Shown in pieces: positions 43,126 to 54,405 of a stretch of DNA of 64,000 bases. Under the pieces are notes generated by a model that worked only from the letters and a program-made list of their open reading frames with translations, did not search any database and was not told the origin of the DNA. Both the position numbers and the translations under genes were made by a program. Numbering within the stretch: the stretch's first letter is position 1; every line of letters starts with the position of its first letter. The DNA is taken from assembly GCF_032362555.1 (NCBI RefSeq), contig NC_083518.1, positions 5,158,501 through 5,222,500 on the forward strand, in the 5' to 3' direction. The stretch comes from Amyelois transitella. Lineage: Eukaryota; Arthropoda; Insecta; Lepidoptera; Pyralidae.

Positions 43126-43620
43126 GTATGTAAATGTTTTTATTTCGTTATTATATAGTTACTTTCGAAGCAATTACGTGTAAAAGTTTATAGATTTAGT
43201 AAAAAAAGAAGGATTTTAGCTTTTTCAAAAGTAGATGGAGTGTGTTACATATTTCTTTCGTGTTAGTTTATGCATTATATCCAATACCTCTGTAATGGAT
43301 ATAATTGGTTTTAGATAGTAAATTTATTATACTATTGAAATACACTAACTTTTTTACAATAAATACATGGATTTTGTAAATATCTTATATTTTTCAAGAC
43401 TGAGAATCCGTTACACGCACACATACGCACTATGTCCGCCATCTTACTTGTGTCGTACACTGTCTGTGTATTGTATCGCGACGCTAATATACAGCATGCT
43501 TTCAAAAGCCTCTGTGATTTATTCATTGATTGAAACTAAATCTACGAAATTTATTTTATTGGTTTTAGTCAAAATGTCGTTTGGTTTTGATGACATGATG
43601 TCATGATAGTTGGGAGATGG

Positions 43621-44436
43621 TATACAGGATCTACGCTCCGGTAACTCGTATCGCGCTGTGTTTTAGCTCGTTAGTTTTGTCTCCGTGAGCACTTTCTGAT
43701 GAAGTGACATCGAGGGTCTGATGATGCAGTCGGAAGGTGGTATACAGGATCTACGCTCCGGTAACTCGTATCGCGCTGTGTTTTAGCTCGTCAGTTTTGT
43801 CTCAGTGAGCACTTTCTGATGAAGTGACATCGAGGGTCTGATGATGCAGTCGGAAGGTGGTATACAGGATCTATGCTCCGGTAACTCGTATCGCGCTGTG
43901 TTTTAGCTCGTTAGTTTTGTCTCCGTGAGCACTTTCTGATGAAGTGACATCGAGGGTCTGATGATGCAGTCGGAAGGTGGTATACAGGATCTACGCTCCG
44001 GTAACTCGTATCGCGCTGTGTTTTAGCTCGTCAGTTTTGTCTCAGTGAGCACTTTCTGATGAAGTGACATCGAGGGTCTGATGATGCAGTCGGAAGGTGG
44101 TATACAGTATACAGGATCTACGCTCCGGTAACTCGTATCGCGCTGTGTTTTAGCTCGTTAGTTTTGTCTCCGTGAGCACTTTCTGATGAAGTGACATCGA
44201 GGGTCTGATGATGCAGTCGGAAGGTGGTATACAGTATACAGGATCTATGCTCCGGTAACTCGTATCGCGCTGTGTTTTAGCTCGTTAGTTTTGTCTCCGT
44301 GAGCACTTTCTGATGAAGTGACATCGAGGGTCTGATGATGCAGTCGGAAGGTGGTATACAGGATCTACGCTCCGGTAACTCGTATCGCGCTGTGTTTTAG
44401 CTCGTTAGTTTTGTCTCCGTGAGCACTTTCTGATGA
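43621..44436 (+). repeat. 120-bp tandem array, seven units
   Basis: Units begin TATACAGGATCTACGCTCCG at 43621, 43741, 43861 and 43981, then about 44109, 44237 and 44357. The last is cut off after GAGCACTTTCTGATGA. Units 5 and 6 carry an extra TATACAG at the start. Units 1 and 3 share TTAG/CTCCG, while 2 and 4 share TCAG/CTCAG, which suggests the array grew partly by doubling a 240-bp dimer. It lies in the likely 5'UTR intron of the piggyBac-like transposase gene. Confidence 0.95.
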
Positions 44437-44491
44437 CATCGATGTCTGGTTTGAATACATGCTAATAATTTTATTTTATTGACAGATTAAA

Positions 44492-47179
44492 ATGGAACCC
44501 CAAACCCCAAGTACTTCCAGAAGCATGTTTGTCGGCTTGGAGGTGACTAGAACTCCTCAGGGATCCCTTATTCGGGGCAGAGATGTAGTCTTGGAGACAT
44601 CTGGATCAGGGAGGATTAGAGTATGTTATTTTCCAGTTTTGTTAACTTTCCCTTTTACTTTAAAAACAAAAACTGATTATTTCGTATATTTTATTACAGC
44701 CTTGGCGGCCCCAAAATTTATCTGTGGAAGGCGAAGCCATAGAGATCGTGGATGAGTTGGTCCATGGCGGCGAAAAAGTAGCTGCTGTAAGAATGGTTTT
44801 CTTTTTTTTGATAACTTTAGTAGATGTTCAACTTTTTTTTAACTACCAAGATAATAATATGTCGAGATGTATACTAACTTATTGCTCACTTATTGATGTC
44901 TATTGTAAGGATTATCGAAACAAAATATTACCTATTATCACAACATGCAATGTTATTTACAAAATAATTATTTTTTAGGTACCAGAGGAACGTACGAAAG
45001 GTCAGCCGCGTAATCTTTTTGGCCGAGAACCTGTAAGTTTCATTTTCATAACACTCTTTGAAAGTATAAATTACTTGCATTGAGAAAGGGATTTTTATTT
45101 ATTGCCGCTCTCATCGTGCACCGGACTATCTGATAGAAATCTAGTCCATCCAGTAACTAAGGTAATGTAACTAAGGGTGTTTGGTTTGTGCTTCAATAAC
45201 ACAATTCTGCTAAAATTGGCAATGCGGTATGAATGTATTGTAACTTCATTGATATAAAGGTGTTTGGTGTATGCTCAATAACGTAATTCAGCGAAATTGG
45301 CAATATGGCATGAATATATTGAAAGTTAATTGAATAAAAATGAACAGGAATCTCTATTCCTGTTCATCGTTGGGATACACTAATTATTCCTTTTTATAAA
45401 AATATTGTGGTTGGCATCTCTAACAATACCCGCTTTTGTTATGTTTGTGTGTATGCTTGCATGTGGTTTAGGGTTTGGTTTTTTTAATAGGATGAAGACA
45501 TACTGGATCCTGAGCTGGCTGAAGAATTAGCCATCGACTCTGGAAGTGATGAGGATGCCGAGGAAGAATTGACTCTCGATCAGTTACAGCAGATGTTGGA
45601 ATCAGATGACGATTTTATTGAAGATGAAGTTAGTGAGGAGCCATTGACTTGGTCATCTGATTTTAACGAATTTAGAGGGGTCAGGGAGGACTTCAACGAA
45701 GAAGCTGGTCCTAAAATTGAGGGAACAAGTCCTTTAGGCTTGTTTACTCAAATTTGGGACCAGCCTCTGATGGATTCTATTGTCCACGAAACGAATCATT
45801 ACGCTTGGGAAACAATAACCGGTTTCTTTGAAACCGGAGACTCCATGCCAAGTAAATCTCGCATGAACGACTGGGTGGAAACTTCGGTTTCCGAACTATA
45901 TAGGCTTATAGGTGTGATGATATTTATGTCAATATGTGTAAGAAGTAGGTTAGAGGAATATTGGATGACGGGTGTGATGGGTATGCCGGAGTTTCGAAAA
46001 CTGATGTCAAGGGATCATTACGTAATGCTCTTAAAATTTTTGCACTTTACTGATAACAACAACATACATGTACAGGGGCGTGATAAGAAAATAGCTAAAA
46101 TAAAACCTATTATAGATTATTTAAATAAAAAATTCCAGTCCATTTACGTGCCTCACAGAGAAGTATCGATAGACGAATCGTTGCTGCTTTGGAAGGGTCA
46201 TTTAAGCTGGAAACAATGCATTCGTTCCAAAGCAGCTCGATTCGGTATCAAAAGTTATGAACTCTGTGAGGCCGTAACTGGATACGTAGTAAATTTAATT
46301 TTGTATGCCGGCAAAGGCACGACAACTGCAGAAACGGTTTACGGGTTTACTACATCCACTGCCAAAATAGTCCTTGAGCTTTTCAAGAACTATTTAGGCA
46401 AGGGATATACCCTGTTCATGGACAATTTTTATAATTCTGTTCCTCTGACCCAATTTCTAAAAAAACATAAAACTGACGTAGTCGGTACTCTGAACCGTCG
46501 CCGAAAAGACACGCCCGTAGAAATCCAAAATTTGCAGGATAAAAGGATGGCTAGGGGTAGTGTGGTAAGTAGACACTGTGGTGATGTATCCGTCATAGCA
46601 TGGAAAGATGTGAAGCTTGTCACCACTGTATCTACTTACCACAAAACAGATATGGCTCCAGGGCACAGGGCTGGCCAACCCTGCTCCAAACCAGTCGTGG
46701 TCCATGAATATAATAAATACATGGGAGGCGTCGATCTCAAAGATCAAAAGCTAAGCATGTATTTATTAGAAAGAAAGAGGGGAATCAAATGGTATATTAA
46801 AGTTTTTAGACGTCTTTTAAATATATCTATTTTAAATGCATATATTATATATTGTGCTAACATTGGCCAGCATAAAAAAATGACTCACCGCCAATTTCGT
46901 TTCAAGCTTGCTGAAGAGCTCTGCTTAGAATTCGGACAAAACGTCTCCTCACGTTCGCGCCAGGTCCCCATCCCCACCTGTAGCAGGCTGAACAGGGATT
47001 TTAATCATTTCCCTGTTCATAATGAGGTGACCGAGGAGCGAACCAAAAAACAAGATAAATTTAAGAGGGGACGTTGTGTTAGATGCAGGCAAAAATGTAA
47101 CATCGCGTGCAGTCATTGCACGGTGTATATTTGTGTTGGCCAATGTTGGCTTGAGTATCATACTTTAGAAAATCTATAG
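44492..47179 (+). CDS. piggyBac-like transposase, four coding exons
   Basis: Coding exons 44492-44620, 44700-44786, 44979-45032 and 45491-47179, all phase 0, give 652 aa. The N-terminal ~130 residues are acidic and low-complexity. The DDE_Tnp_1_7 core has the piggyBac catalytic Asp residues at D318 (SIDESLLLW), D401 (FMDNFYNS) and D505 (MGGVDLKDQ). The C-terminus is a Cys-rich finger (CVRCRQKCNIACSHC, then C and H), which in piggyBac binds DNA or chromatin. There is no stop or frameshift. Most piggyBac transposases are intronless; three short introns plus a 5'UTR intron are unusual and raise the option of a domesticated gene, though TTAA-flanked ends argue for a transposon. Confidence 0.9.
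45175..45338 (+). repeat. Two-copy tandem duplication, about 82 bp
   Basis: GGTGTTTGGTTTGTGCTTCA at 45175 and the similar GGTGTTTGGTGTATGCTCA at 45259 each begin a diverged unit containing AATTGGCAAT and ATGAAT-TATTG. Lies in the last intron of the piggyBac-like transposase gene. Confidence 0.75.
45340..45367. repeat. Short perfect inverted repeat, 12-bp arms
   Basis: ATGAACAGGAAT and its complement ATTCCTGTTCAT, separated by CTCT, directly after the tandem duplication. Confidence 0.9.
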
Positions 47180-47264
47180 TTTGTAAATTACTTCTGTAGT
47201 TACATATATATAAAATATATAATTAAATATTATCTATTTATTTATATTAGTTATATATTTATAT

Positions 47265-47550
47265 AAAATGTGTGATGTAGTAGTCAACACACCAGACTGC
47301 TACTTCCAGGTCTCGGGTTCGATCCCCAGTCAGGTCAAGTTGGTAAATTATCTTTTTCATATTGACTTCTGATCTTGGGTGTTTATCTATTTATGTATAC
47401 ATTATTTTATTTTTAAATATTAATATTAGGATTATTGTTTAAAAATACTTTTTTCTCTTTGATCCCTTCTTTCTTAGGACTGCACTGGTTTGGTCTACGG
47501 GTTATAAGATACATAGAATGAATATACAAATAAAATAAAAAAAAAAAAAA
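47265..47550 (+). repeat. tRNA-derived SINE (second family)
   Basis: A tRNA-like head has a B-box GGTTCGATCCC near 47316 inside a TCTCGGGTTCGATCCCCAG block. The element ends in an A-rich tail (AAATAAAATAAAAAAAAAAA, about 47528-47548). Inserted downstream of the piggyBac-like transposase stop. Distinct from the SINE family at 4527. Confidence 0.65.
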
Positions 47551-47571
47551 TTCAAAGCCCTTCAGGCGAGT

Positions 47572-47800
47572 AGGCGACCAATACTGTTGAAAAGAGTTTC
47601 TTTCGGCGTTTCTTCTCTTGCAGTGGTCGGTTACGAAGCGCTAGTAGTCTTTAGCTTTGAAAGAATTAATAATTTTAAATTTGAGTTTTGAATACATATC
47701 TATTTAATTTATCTAAATCGATAATTTTTACATGTAATTTGACGTAAAAAAGTGCCTACAAAGGCCTATTTTCTGAATAAACGTTTGAGTTTGGTTACAG
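47572..47800 (+). repeat. Interspersed repeat, LINE-like 3' tail
   Basis: TTTCTTTCGGCGTTTCTTCT, GGTTACGAAGCGCTAGTAGT, TTTAAATTTGAGTTTTGAAT and AAAGTGCCTACAAAGGCCTA, ending with TGAATAAACGTTTGAGTTTG. This block is frequent in lepidopteran DNA as a retroelement tail. Confidence 0.6.
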
Positions 47801-49461
47801 TCGGCTTGAGCTCGATCGAACGCATGCGTGTTTTGAGTCCAAACATGCTTTGTTTAAAATTTAAGTTGACGTCATTTAGAGACACTGCTGCAGTGCAGTT
47901 TGGTGCCTATTCTTCTGTTATCCTATTCTTCACTTGCGCTTCTGAATTTGTGTAAACTTTTTTGCATATGAATATTCTGCAGACTGTTTAAATAACACCC
48001 TTTTAAAACGTTGTTGTTATCAGTAAAGTGAAATGATGGGAATCTAAAATTTCGATTCCTACGCAAAATTTTTTTGTTTAATTTGAATTCATAATTCATT
48101 AAAAATAAGTATTTTTTTTTACAAAACAACCGACTTCAACACTATTCCCTATCTCAAAAATTACTGAACCGATTTTGATGAAAGTATTTTTTTTCAATAA
48201 GTCTTTATATATTACATAGTTCTTATCATTATAGATTTATTGAAAAAAAAAACTTATCAAAAACAGTTCAGTAATTATTTTTACAAAATTGTAATTTTAT
48301 TTTTATTTTTTCATTGGTAAAAATAATTCCTAGTATGTACTATGAATCATTGGTAAAAATAATTACTAGTATGTACTATGAATTGAATAGGTTTAGAGTA
48401 GTGGAAACCAATAAACATTGTACATTTTTGTATTCCAATAAAAGAAACATTTTAATCAACATTTTATTTTTATTTTTACAAGACACTCTTTTCCAAATTA
48501 CTAACGTGCACAACTAAAAACAAACATCCTGTAGATATGCCCAGATCCGACCTAAAGCAGTTAGACAAACATTGACAGTGGACGGATACGGCCATCAGCA
48601 GTTAGGCGTTAACCACATGCCGCCATTTTGTCCAGATACGGCCATCAGCAGACAAGCAAGGCAAACAAGTCACGCACACAGACATACATTTTTCTAGTTT
48701 TTGGCTATGGTTTTTCGCTCATTTTCTCTAGGCAAGCTATATATGTCTGATATAAAAACGAAACTACAATTTTTCGTGTTTGCCACACTGCCCTTACAGT
48801 TGAGCAAAGACAAATGTAAGTGAATGAACGAGCCAATTGAAAAAATGATAGTTTTCTAGGTAAGTTTTCAGTTTTTAGTAGAAATATACTATTTTAAGAC
48901 ATTTAGATACATTTTACTTGTTGTTTTGTGAAGCCAAATACATTATTTACGATTACAATGCCTCAAATAAATCTACATTTCAATATTTTCATGGTAATAG
49001 AAGTATAAAGTTTGCGTTGTAGAAGTTGCAAAATGGCGAAATCGTGATTCTTACTGGATTATTTGTGAAGACGATTTTAGAGAATTTTACTTGGGACATA
49101 ATAACTTTTTGGCACCATTAAATTCCTCAATTATTGGACTTTGTGGAATAGTAAACAAAAACAGAATATATGAAAGATGTAAATTGCAAAATCAGTAAAA
49201 TATTTACAATGGATAATTTTTCGGTAAGTTTTGAATTCAGTGACCTAAATATAATAAACGCAAGTGTTTTTTCGCATCAAAATTTATTGCATATGATTCT
49301 TCATTTATATATCTTTAAAAAAAAATAAATTTTTGGGTAGGTCCCAAATAATTATATACAGATATACAACAAAATCTAAGACACTGCGCGCCCGTCCGCC
49401 GCGGCGCTTGAACGCCGCAGACGAGGTGCGCAGTTTGCGTATAGCCGCCGCAGCTGAAGGG
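47801..49461. other. Non-coding right arm of the piggyBac-like element
   Basis: No gene recognised. It holds a repeat fragment with AAACAACCGACTTCAACACT (about 48120-48200), a 36-bp tandem duplication at 48311-48382, two copies of GATACGGCCATCAGCAG (about 48585 and 48637), and a GC-rich terminal block at 49387-49461 with a GCGGCG/CGCCGC hairpin. Confidence 0.55.
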
Positions 49462-49465
49462 TTAA

Positions 49466-50331
49466 TATCAATCCTCAAACGTTACCCAATACAGTTTGAT
49501 TTAGTAGTGTAAATAGCAATCAAAGTGTGCCTTCATAGTAAGTGGACAGATCAAAAAGGTCTATCTATAAATATGAGGCATGTATTTTTATCTTGTTTTT
49601 TCGAGTCGTAAATATACATTGTACCTACTTTCTTAGTAGCAAAATATCTTCTTCTAATTAAAAGCTTCTAATAAAAAGTCCTGAAAGGCTAATGGCTAAT
49701 TGGTCACGGTCACGTGGTCTTGGTCACGGCAATCTCGCGGTCGTTGGCGTCCCTTGCTTATTACATATATTACATGCTTGCGTGAGGTATATATATACCC
49801 AGTATTTAGTACCAACGTTTCCGCAAGTTACTTTTGTATAGTTAAGTGATTCACTGAATATGGCAAAATACATACCATGTACCACCACCCGCAATCGCCA
49901 CACATTTACTTGTTTATAGCAAATGTTCCTAAAGTTGTTTATTGAGTTTTGGAAGTATAGTATACTTTCACTTTTACGTAGGTATACCAAAATGCCATGT
50001 TATCTTTTTTGATCTATCTCGCATACATTTCCTATGACCCGTTTGATATTGAAGTAAGATAACTGATAACCACATCTTTCCACTTGACAAGATAAACCGG
50101 CATTTCTCAGGCTTGGCACACACACCTAAGTTGTATTACTTTTTTACTCGCAATCCCCTATTTTAATTAATTACTAGTAGATACATTCGTGAAATAGCTA
50201 AGGTATAATTTTTTTTACTCGAAAAAAGAAAATTAATTCATTTCTAAAAAATATAGTATACAATCAATTTATTGTTTACCTTTCCTAGTGAATCGTTTTG
50301 TATTATTGAATAACAGGAATAAGGAGGGAAA
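49466..50331. other. Intergenic DNA upstream of the serine protease homologue
   Basis: AT-rich. No clear TATA box at the usual distance from the ATG at 50332. The nearest, TATAGTATA around 50252, is weak. Confidence 0.5.
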
Positions 50332-53121
50332 ATGATAGCAGTGCTTGCGTTATACCTATTGCCTCTGCTAAGTGCAACCAAACTGTGTGATAATAGTTCG
50401 TGTGAACGCGGCGGAAGCACCAGGATCATTGGAGGAGCCATTACAGAACAAAATTCTAGGCCCTTCCAGGTTTGAAACATACTCCTAAACTTATTTAGTT
50501 GAGCATTCAGCTGTAGATTAACTTATATCTTGGAGAAGTTAATTTATCTATAAAATATAGGAAATTCTAAAAAAATACAGAGTTCAATCAAATTAATAAT
50601 TTCAGGATAGCTTTACAAATAATGCTAAAAATCAATATGCCTATAAAATATAAAATAATTAAATAAATTAAAGCTATCATTACCAAATTTCTAGATATGT
50701 CGTCATCGAAAGTTGGTTCAGCCAGAATAATAAATTCTAACAACGACATTCATGCTTGCTAATACTTTGTCATAATTACATGCCTAAAACTAAATGTCAG
50801 TTTCAAAACTTGCTTAAGCAGATCCATCGTACACCATTTATTTTGCATACCTAGGTAGCGTTATATTTGCGTGTGGGTACTACCGGAGAGCTGGGTTTCT
50901 GTGGCGGAGCCTTAGTGCACCAAGAGTGGGTGCTCACGGCCGCACACTGTTGCTACCACAATGGCCTGTTGGTCGACAACGTGCAGGTGAGTGTACAACT
51001 TGTAAAGAGTAGATAGATATAGCTAAGCTCTTCTAGAAATAGCTTCATTTTATAAGTTAGTAATTGTCGGATTAGGAAAGTCAAACATAACAAAAACATC
51101 AAACTGGAATGCATTGACAGCGTTCAGAGCCAGCTAAACGCCTACTATTGACCACAGAAACCTGAATAGATATACTGATAGTATCCACATTTCTGTAGTT
51201 TTGATCATTTAGGATAAAAGGATATACCTCAACCTTCAAAGTTAACCCGCAAGAGAGAGAGAGACATCTTTTTAAAGCAAACTCATCCTTCTAATGTAAT
51301 TCTTCATATTGCTAGGCAATCTTGGGCGCTCACTCGCTATACGACCGCTATGAGAACGGACGTCGCATAGTCAACGTAGATGAAGTGGTTATCCACGAAG
51401 ACTTTGATCCTGATACATTTGCCAACGACCTGGCGCTTCTCAGGCTCGCCAATGTATTACAGCTAACAGGTTTGTTCATTTGATATTTGGGTTGTTCCTA
51501 CGAATATTAATTGAATTACATACTCCCGACGTTTATTGTAGTTCCTTGGAGACCGAGGAGCCTTACTACGCTTCCCATAAGTCGGCTCTTACGAAATCAA
51601 AAAATATTCCTAAAGTAGGTGTTAAAAATTTACTTGAGCTATAGCTGTTCCATTAAATAAACAGCCTGCCGTAAAATCTTTGTTGAATGTTTTTACATTA
51701 TGTAGTATAGAGAGAGATATAGCTGGGTACTGTTCATAACAGACAGACCATGTAACTGGGGATAGTAGGTACTTATTTAGATAGCAAGTGCATAAAATTT
51801 TCTTGGTGAATTATCTACCTTATTAGGTATAATAACAATAAGTTTTTAATATAAAACATATTGAGAGATTGTGTAAGATTTATCTGATGTTCTAGAAACG
51901 ATAAACGTGGTGCGCTTGCCTTACCTGAGTGTGTCGTCGTTCAACTTCGCGGGACAGGGAGCGACCGCCTCCGGCTGGGGCATTGCGGCCGAAGGTAAAT
52001 TCAATAGATTTTCATGCTTTGATATTCTATAAGGTTCTATTATTTAATAGAAATGAAATTTCGTGAAACAAAAATATATTATTTATAGATAATTACTTCA
52101 TTTGCACCTCCATTCGCGCATGTAGACGTAATTTGAAGTAAGGAACGTACTTTCATATTATTCATTCATCAAATTAAAGCTGCTTTTATGTCAAGAACCT
52201 ACTTTTACTTTACTTCTTTTTATGTTACGTGGGTTATTCCCAGATGTGTCCTTCGTGTCTCCTACTCTTCGGGAGAAGCAGATGACAGTGATGACTGACC
52301 CTCTTTGCAACTCTTCTTACTTCAACCTCCTCCCGGCCACCACAGTATGCGGGCTTAGCACCTCTGGTGGTACATGTAAGGTATGTAAAGAATAAGGAGT
52401 GAATGATATTAATTAATAATAAGTACCTACTTAGGCATTTAGCAGGTATGGAATAGATAATAATAAAGAAGGAGAAAATATCACTTAAGAGCTGAAGAAG
52501 GGAATTTAAATGATTGGGAAAGGTCAAACATGAGTTGAATAAAATTTGATTTTCTCCATAATGGTTTTTCATTTTGTTCCAGGGTGATAATGGTGGACCA
52601 CTAACAATTTTATACAATTCTACCGAAGAAACATTATTGGTAAGTTGCATTTATTTGTGTTTTAAAATTGGCCTATCTCGTAGCTCGTAGAAATTTGCTA
52701 CAAGCTCGGCGTAGGAAATGCTTCATTGCTACACCGTCATCGTAGAGGTACTAATCGCATATTAAAACTGCATTATATTAGTACTTATATAATACAGTTA
52801 TAATATGCGGTTGACTAAACTGACGAAAATACCTAATGAAATGTAACTTTAAGGTCCTGGGAGTCAGTTCAAAATGTGAAAACGTTCACAAGACCAAGTC
52901 TTTGTTTTAACTTTTTGGTTAAACAGTAAGAGCAAGAGAGAGAAATTAAGACATCTGCTTGTCAACGTTCGTGACAATCCCCGCTATACTACCGTTTTCA
53001 GATCGGAGTGGCATCTTTCATCAGTGCGAGTGGCTGCAACAATGACCTACCTTCAGTCTTCACCAGGGTTCAGCGGTACCTTACTTGGATCAGCGAAGTC
53101 ACTGGGATCATTCTCGACTGA
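50332..53121 (+). CDS. Secreted serine protease homologue (catalytic Ser replaced by Asn)
   Basis: Seven exons (50332-50469, 50855-50986, 51316-51469, 51896-51994, 52244-52380, 52583-52639, 53002-53121) give 278 aa. A signal peptide (MIAVLALYLLPLLSATK) and short propeptide lead to the activation site R|IIGG. The chymotrypsin fold is complete: His in LTAAHCC, Asp in FANDLALL, and disulfide Cys pairs. The nucleophile motif, however, reads GDNGGP (exon 52583) instead of GDSGGP. A single AGT-to-AAT change explains it, so the protein should be proteolytically dead. Such homologues act as decoys or cofactors in gut and immune protease systems. The following two genes keep an active triad. Confidence 0.9.
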
Positions 53122-54340
53122 TTGCATACCTATTTTGACATATAAATTATAAAAATATTATTATACCTATCTAGGTAGATAGCCTCTTTTTGTTCACGAT
53201 CATCTCACTTTTTCGTTTACAAAATGATGAAGATCGGTTTCTTTGTTTTATTTTTTGTGAAGAAACCATTACGTTATTTAAAAAAAGTGCATTATATTGA
53301 CTTCAGTATGACTGGTGGCAATAGTAAAAACCACTGCTCCTCTTCAAAATAGAGTTAGGACTACAGGTTGTTACTGTTCCACTATACTTTTTAATATTTT
53401 TAAGGAAAATAATTATTTAGAATATTTTTTTTTATTGTTAAGCTGTCTTCAATTCTAATCCATTTGTTTAATCCGAAGAGGATTATAACGATTAGATTGT
53501 TTGGATTTCCCATTAATTTTAAATTAGATGATAAACTATCATAGGTATTATTTTTTCCACATCTTTCTAAGAAATGTTTGAGAAAAAGGTATCTAACTTA
53601 AGGCATAGAGAAGACAAACTTACCGAGTAGGTATAACATTTATATAATACCAATTTTTTAATAGGTTAACATATAATCTACATGGTATAAAATATCAGGA
53701 TATTCTGGAAAAAGTATTTCGTTTTCAATTATCGACTTAGTAAACAGTTTGAAACAGACAAAAAATTGTAATTTGTTAGAGAATTCGTATCACTGTGCTG
53801 TATTGTATTTTTGAACGCATACGATATAATCTTCACCAAAACTAAATCAGAACATTGTTTTTAGTAAATCTTATCACAATATACATATATCACAATGAAT
53901 GGTTATAAGTAGCGTTTTAATCTATGACGTTGAGATATTAGTGCTGTTAGGATTCCGTTACAATATTTAAAACCCATTTTTTGATTTAATTTTAATGTTC
54001 ACGAAAATAATTTTAAAAAATACATCATTAATAGGTATTATCTTATCTCCAAAATACACATTTACAATTAACAACTCGTACATAATTAAAACTGAATCGT
54101 GCATGGTTCCTTTTTTTTCAAACGTATTTTTTTTTATAATTTAGTAAATGTAACTAATTTCGAGCATATTTTGCGTAAAGTAACGCAGATATCGCCAATC
54201 CTAAAATAGATAGTAAAATATGTTCGCTAAAATTCGTTTTTCTGTCTTCTTTTCATATCAAGTCGTTATAGGAAAAACCCTTCAAAAACTCTAATTAGAA
54301 ATCAAAGCTTATCAGGATGATAATCAATGATAAACACTCG
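53122..54340. other. Intergenic DNA; nothing recognised
   Basis: AT-rich spacer between the serine protease homologue and the first chymotrypsin-like gene. No repeat family or gene seen. Confidence 0.5.
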
Positions 54341-54346
54341 TAAATG

Positions 54347-54354
54347 TATAAAAG
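54347..54354 (+). promoter_or_regulatory. TATA box of chymotrypsin-like gene 1
   Basis: TATAAAAG lies 52 bp upstream of the coding ATG, the right distance for a short 5'UTR. GATA-type sites (TTATCAGGATGATAATC and ATGATAAAC, 54309-54335) stand just upstream; such sites are typical of midgut-expressed genes. Confidence 0.7.
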
Positions 54355-54405
54355 TGTTCAATGATTCCTACAATAGGTTAACAATTTTGGTAAATAAAAA
54401 ATAAA

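Larger units (their letters stand above)
41506..49461 (+). mobile_element. piggyBac-like transposon, about 8 kb, with nested insertions
   Basis: Left end TTAA-CCCTTCG (41502-41512) and right end GAAGGG-TTAA (49456-49465) fit the CCC...GGG termini and TTAA target of piggyBac elements. GGCCGTATCCG at 41522 recurs inverted at 48583-48593, a subterminal match across the element. Inside are a mariner copy, a promoter and 5'UTR exon (ending 43125), a 120-bp tandem array, a multi-exon transposase gene, a SINE and LINE tails. Without the mariner it is about 6.6 kb. The ends are my inference from the short matches; the transposase itself is certain. Confidence 0.62.

Noticed and set aside
43621..44436. 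Repeat array considered as CRISPR
   Set aside because: The units are head-to-tail with no unique spacers, in a eukaryotic genome.
47265..47345. Possible tRNA gene with B-box GGTTCGATCCC
   Set aside because: The A-rich tail and absence of a foldable acceptor stem indicate a SINE.
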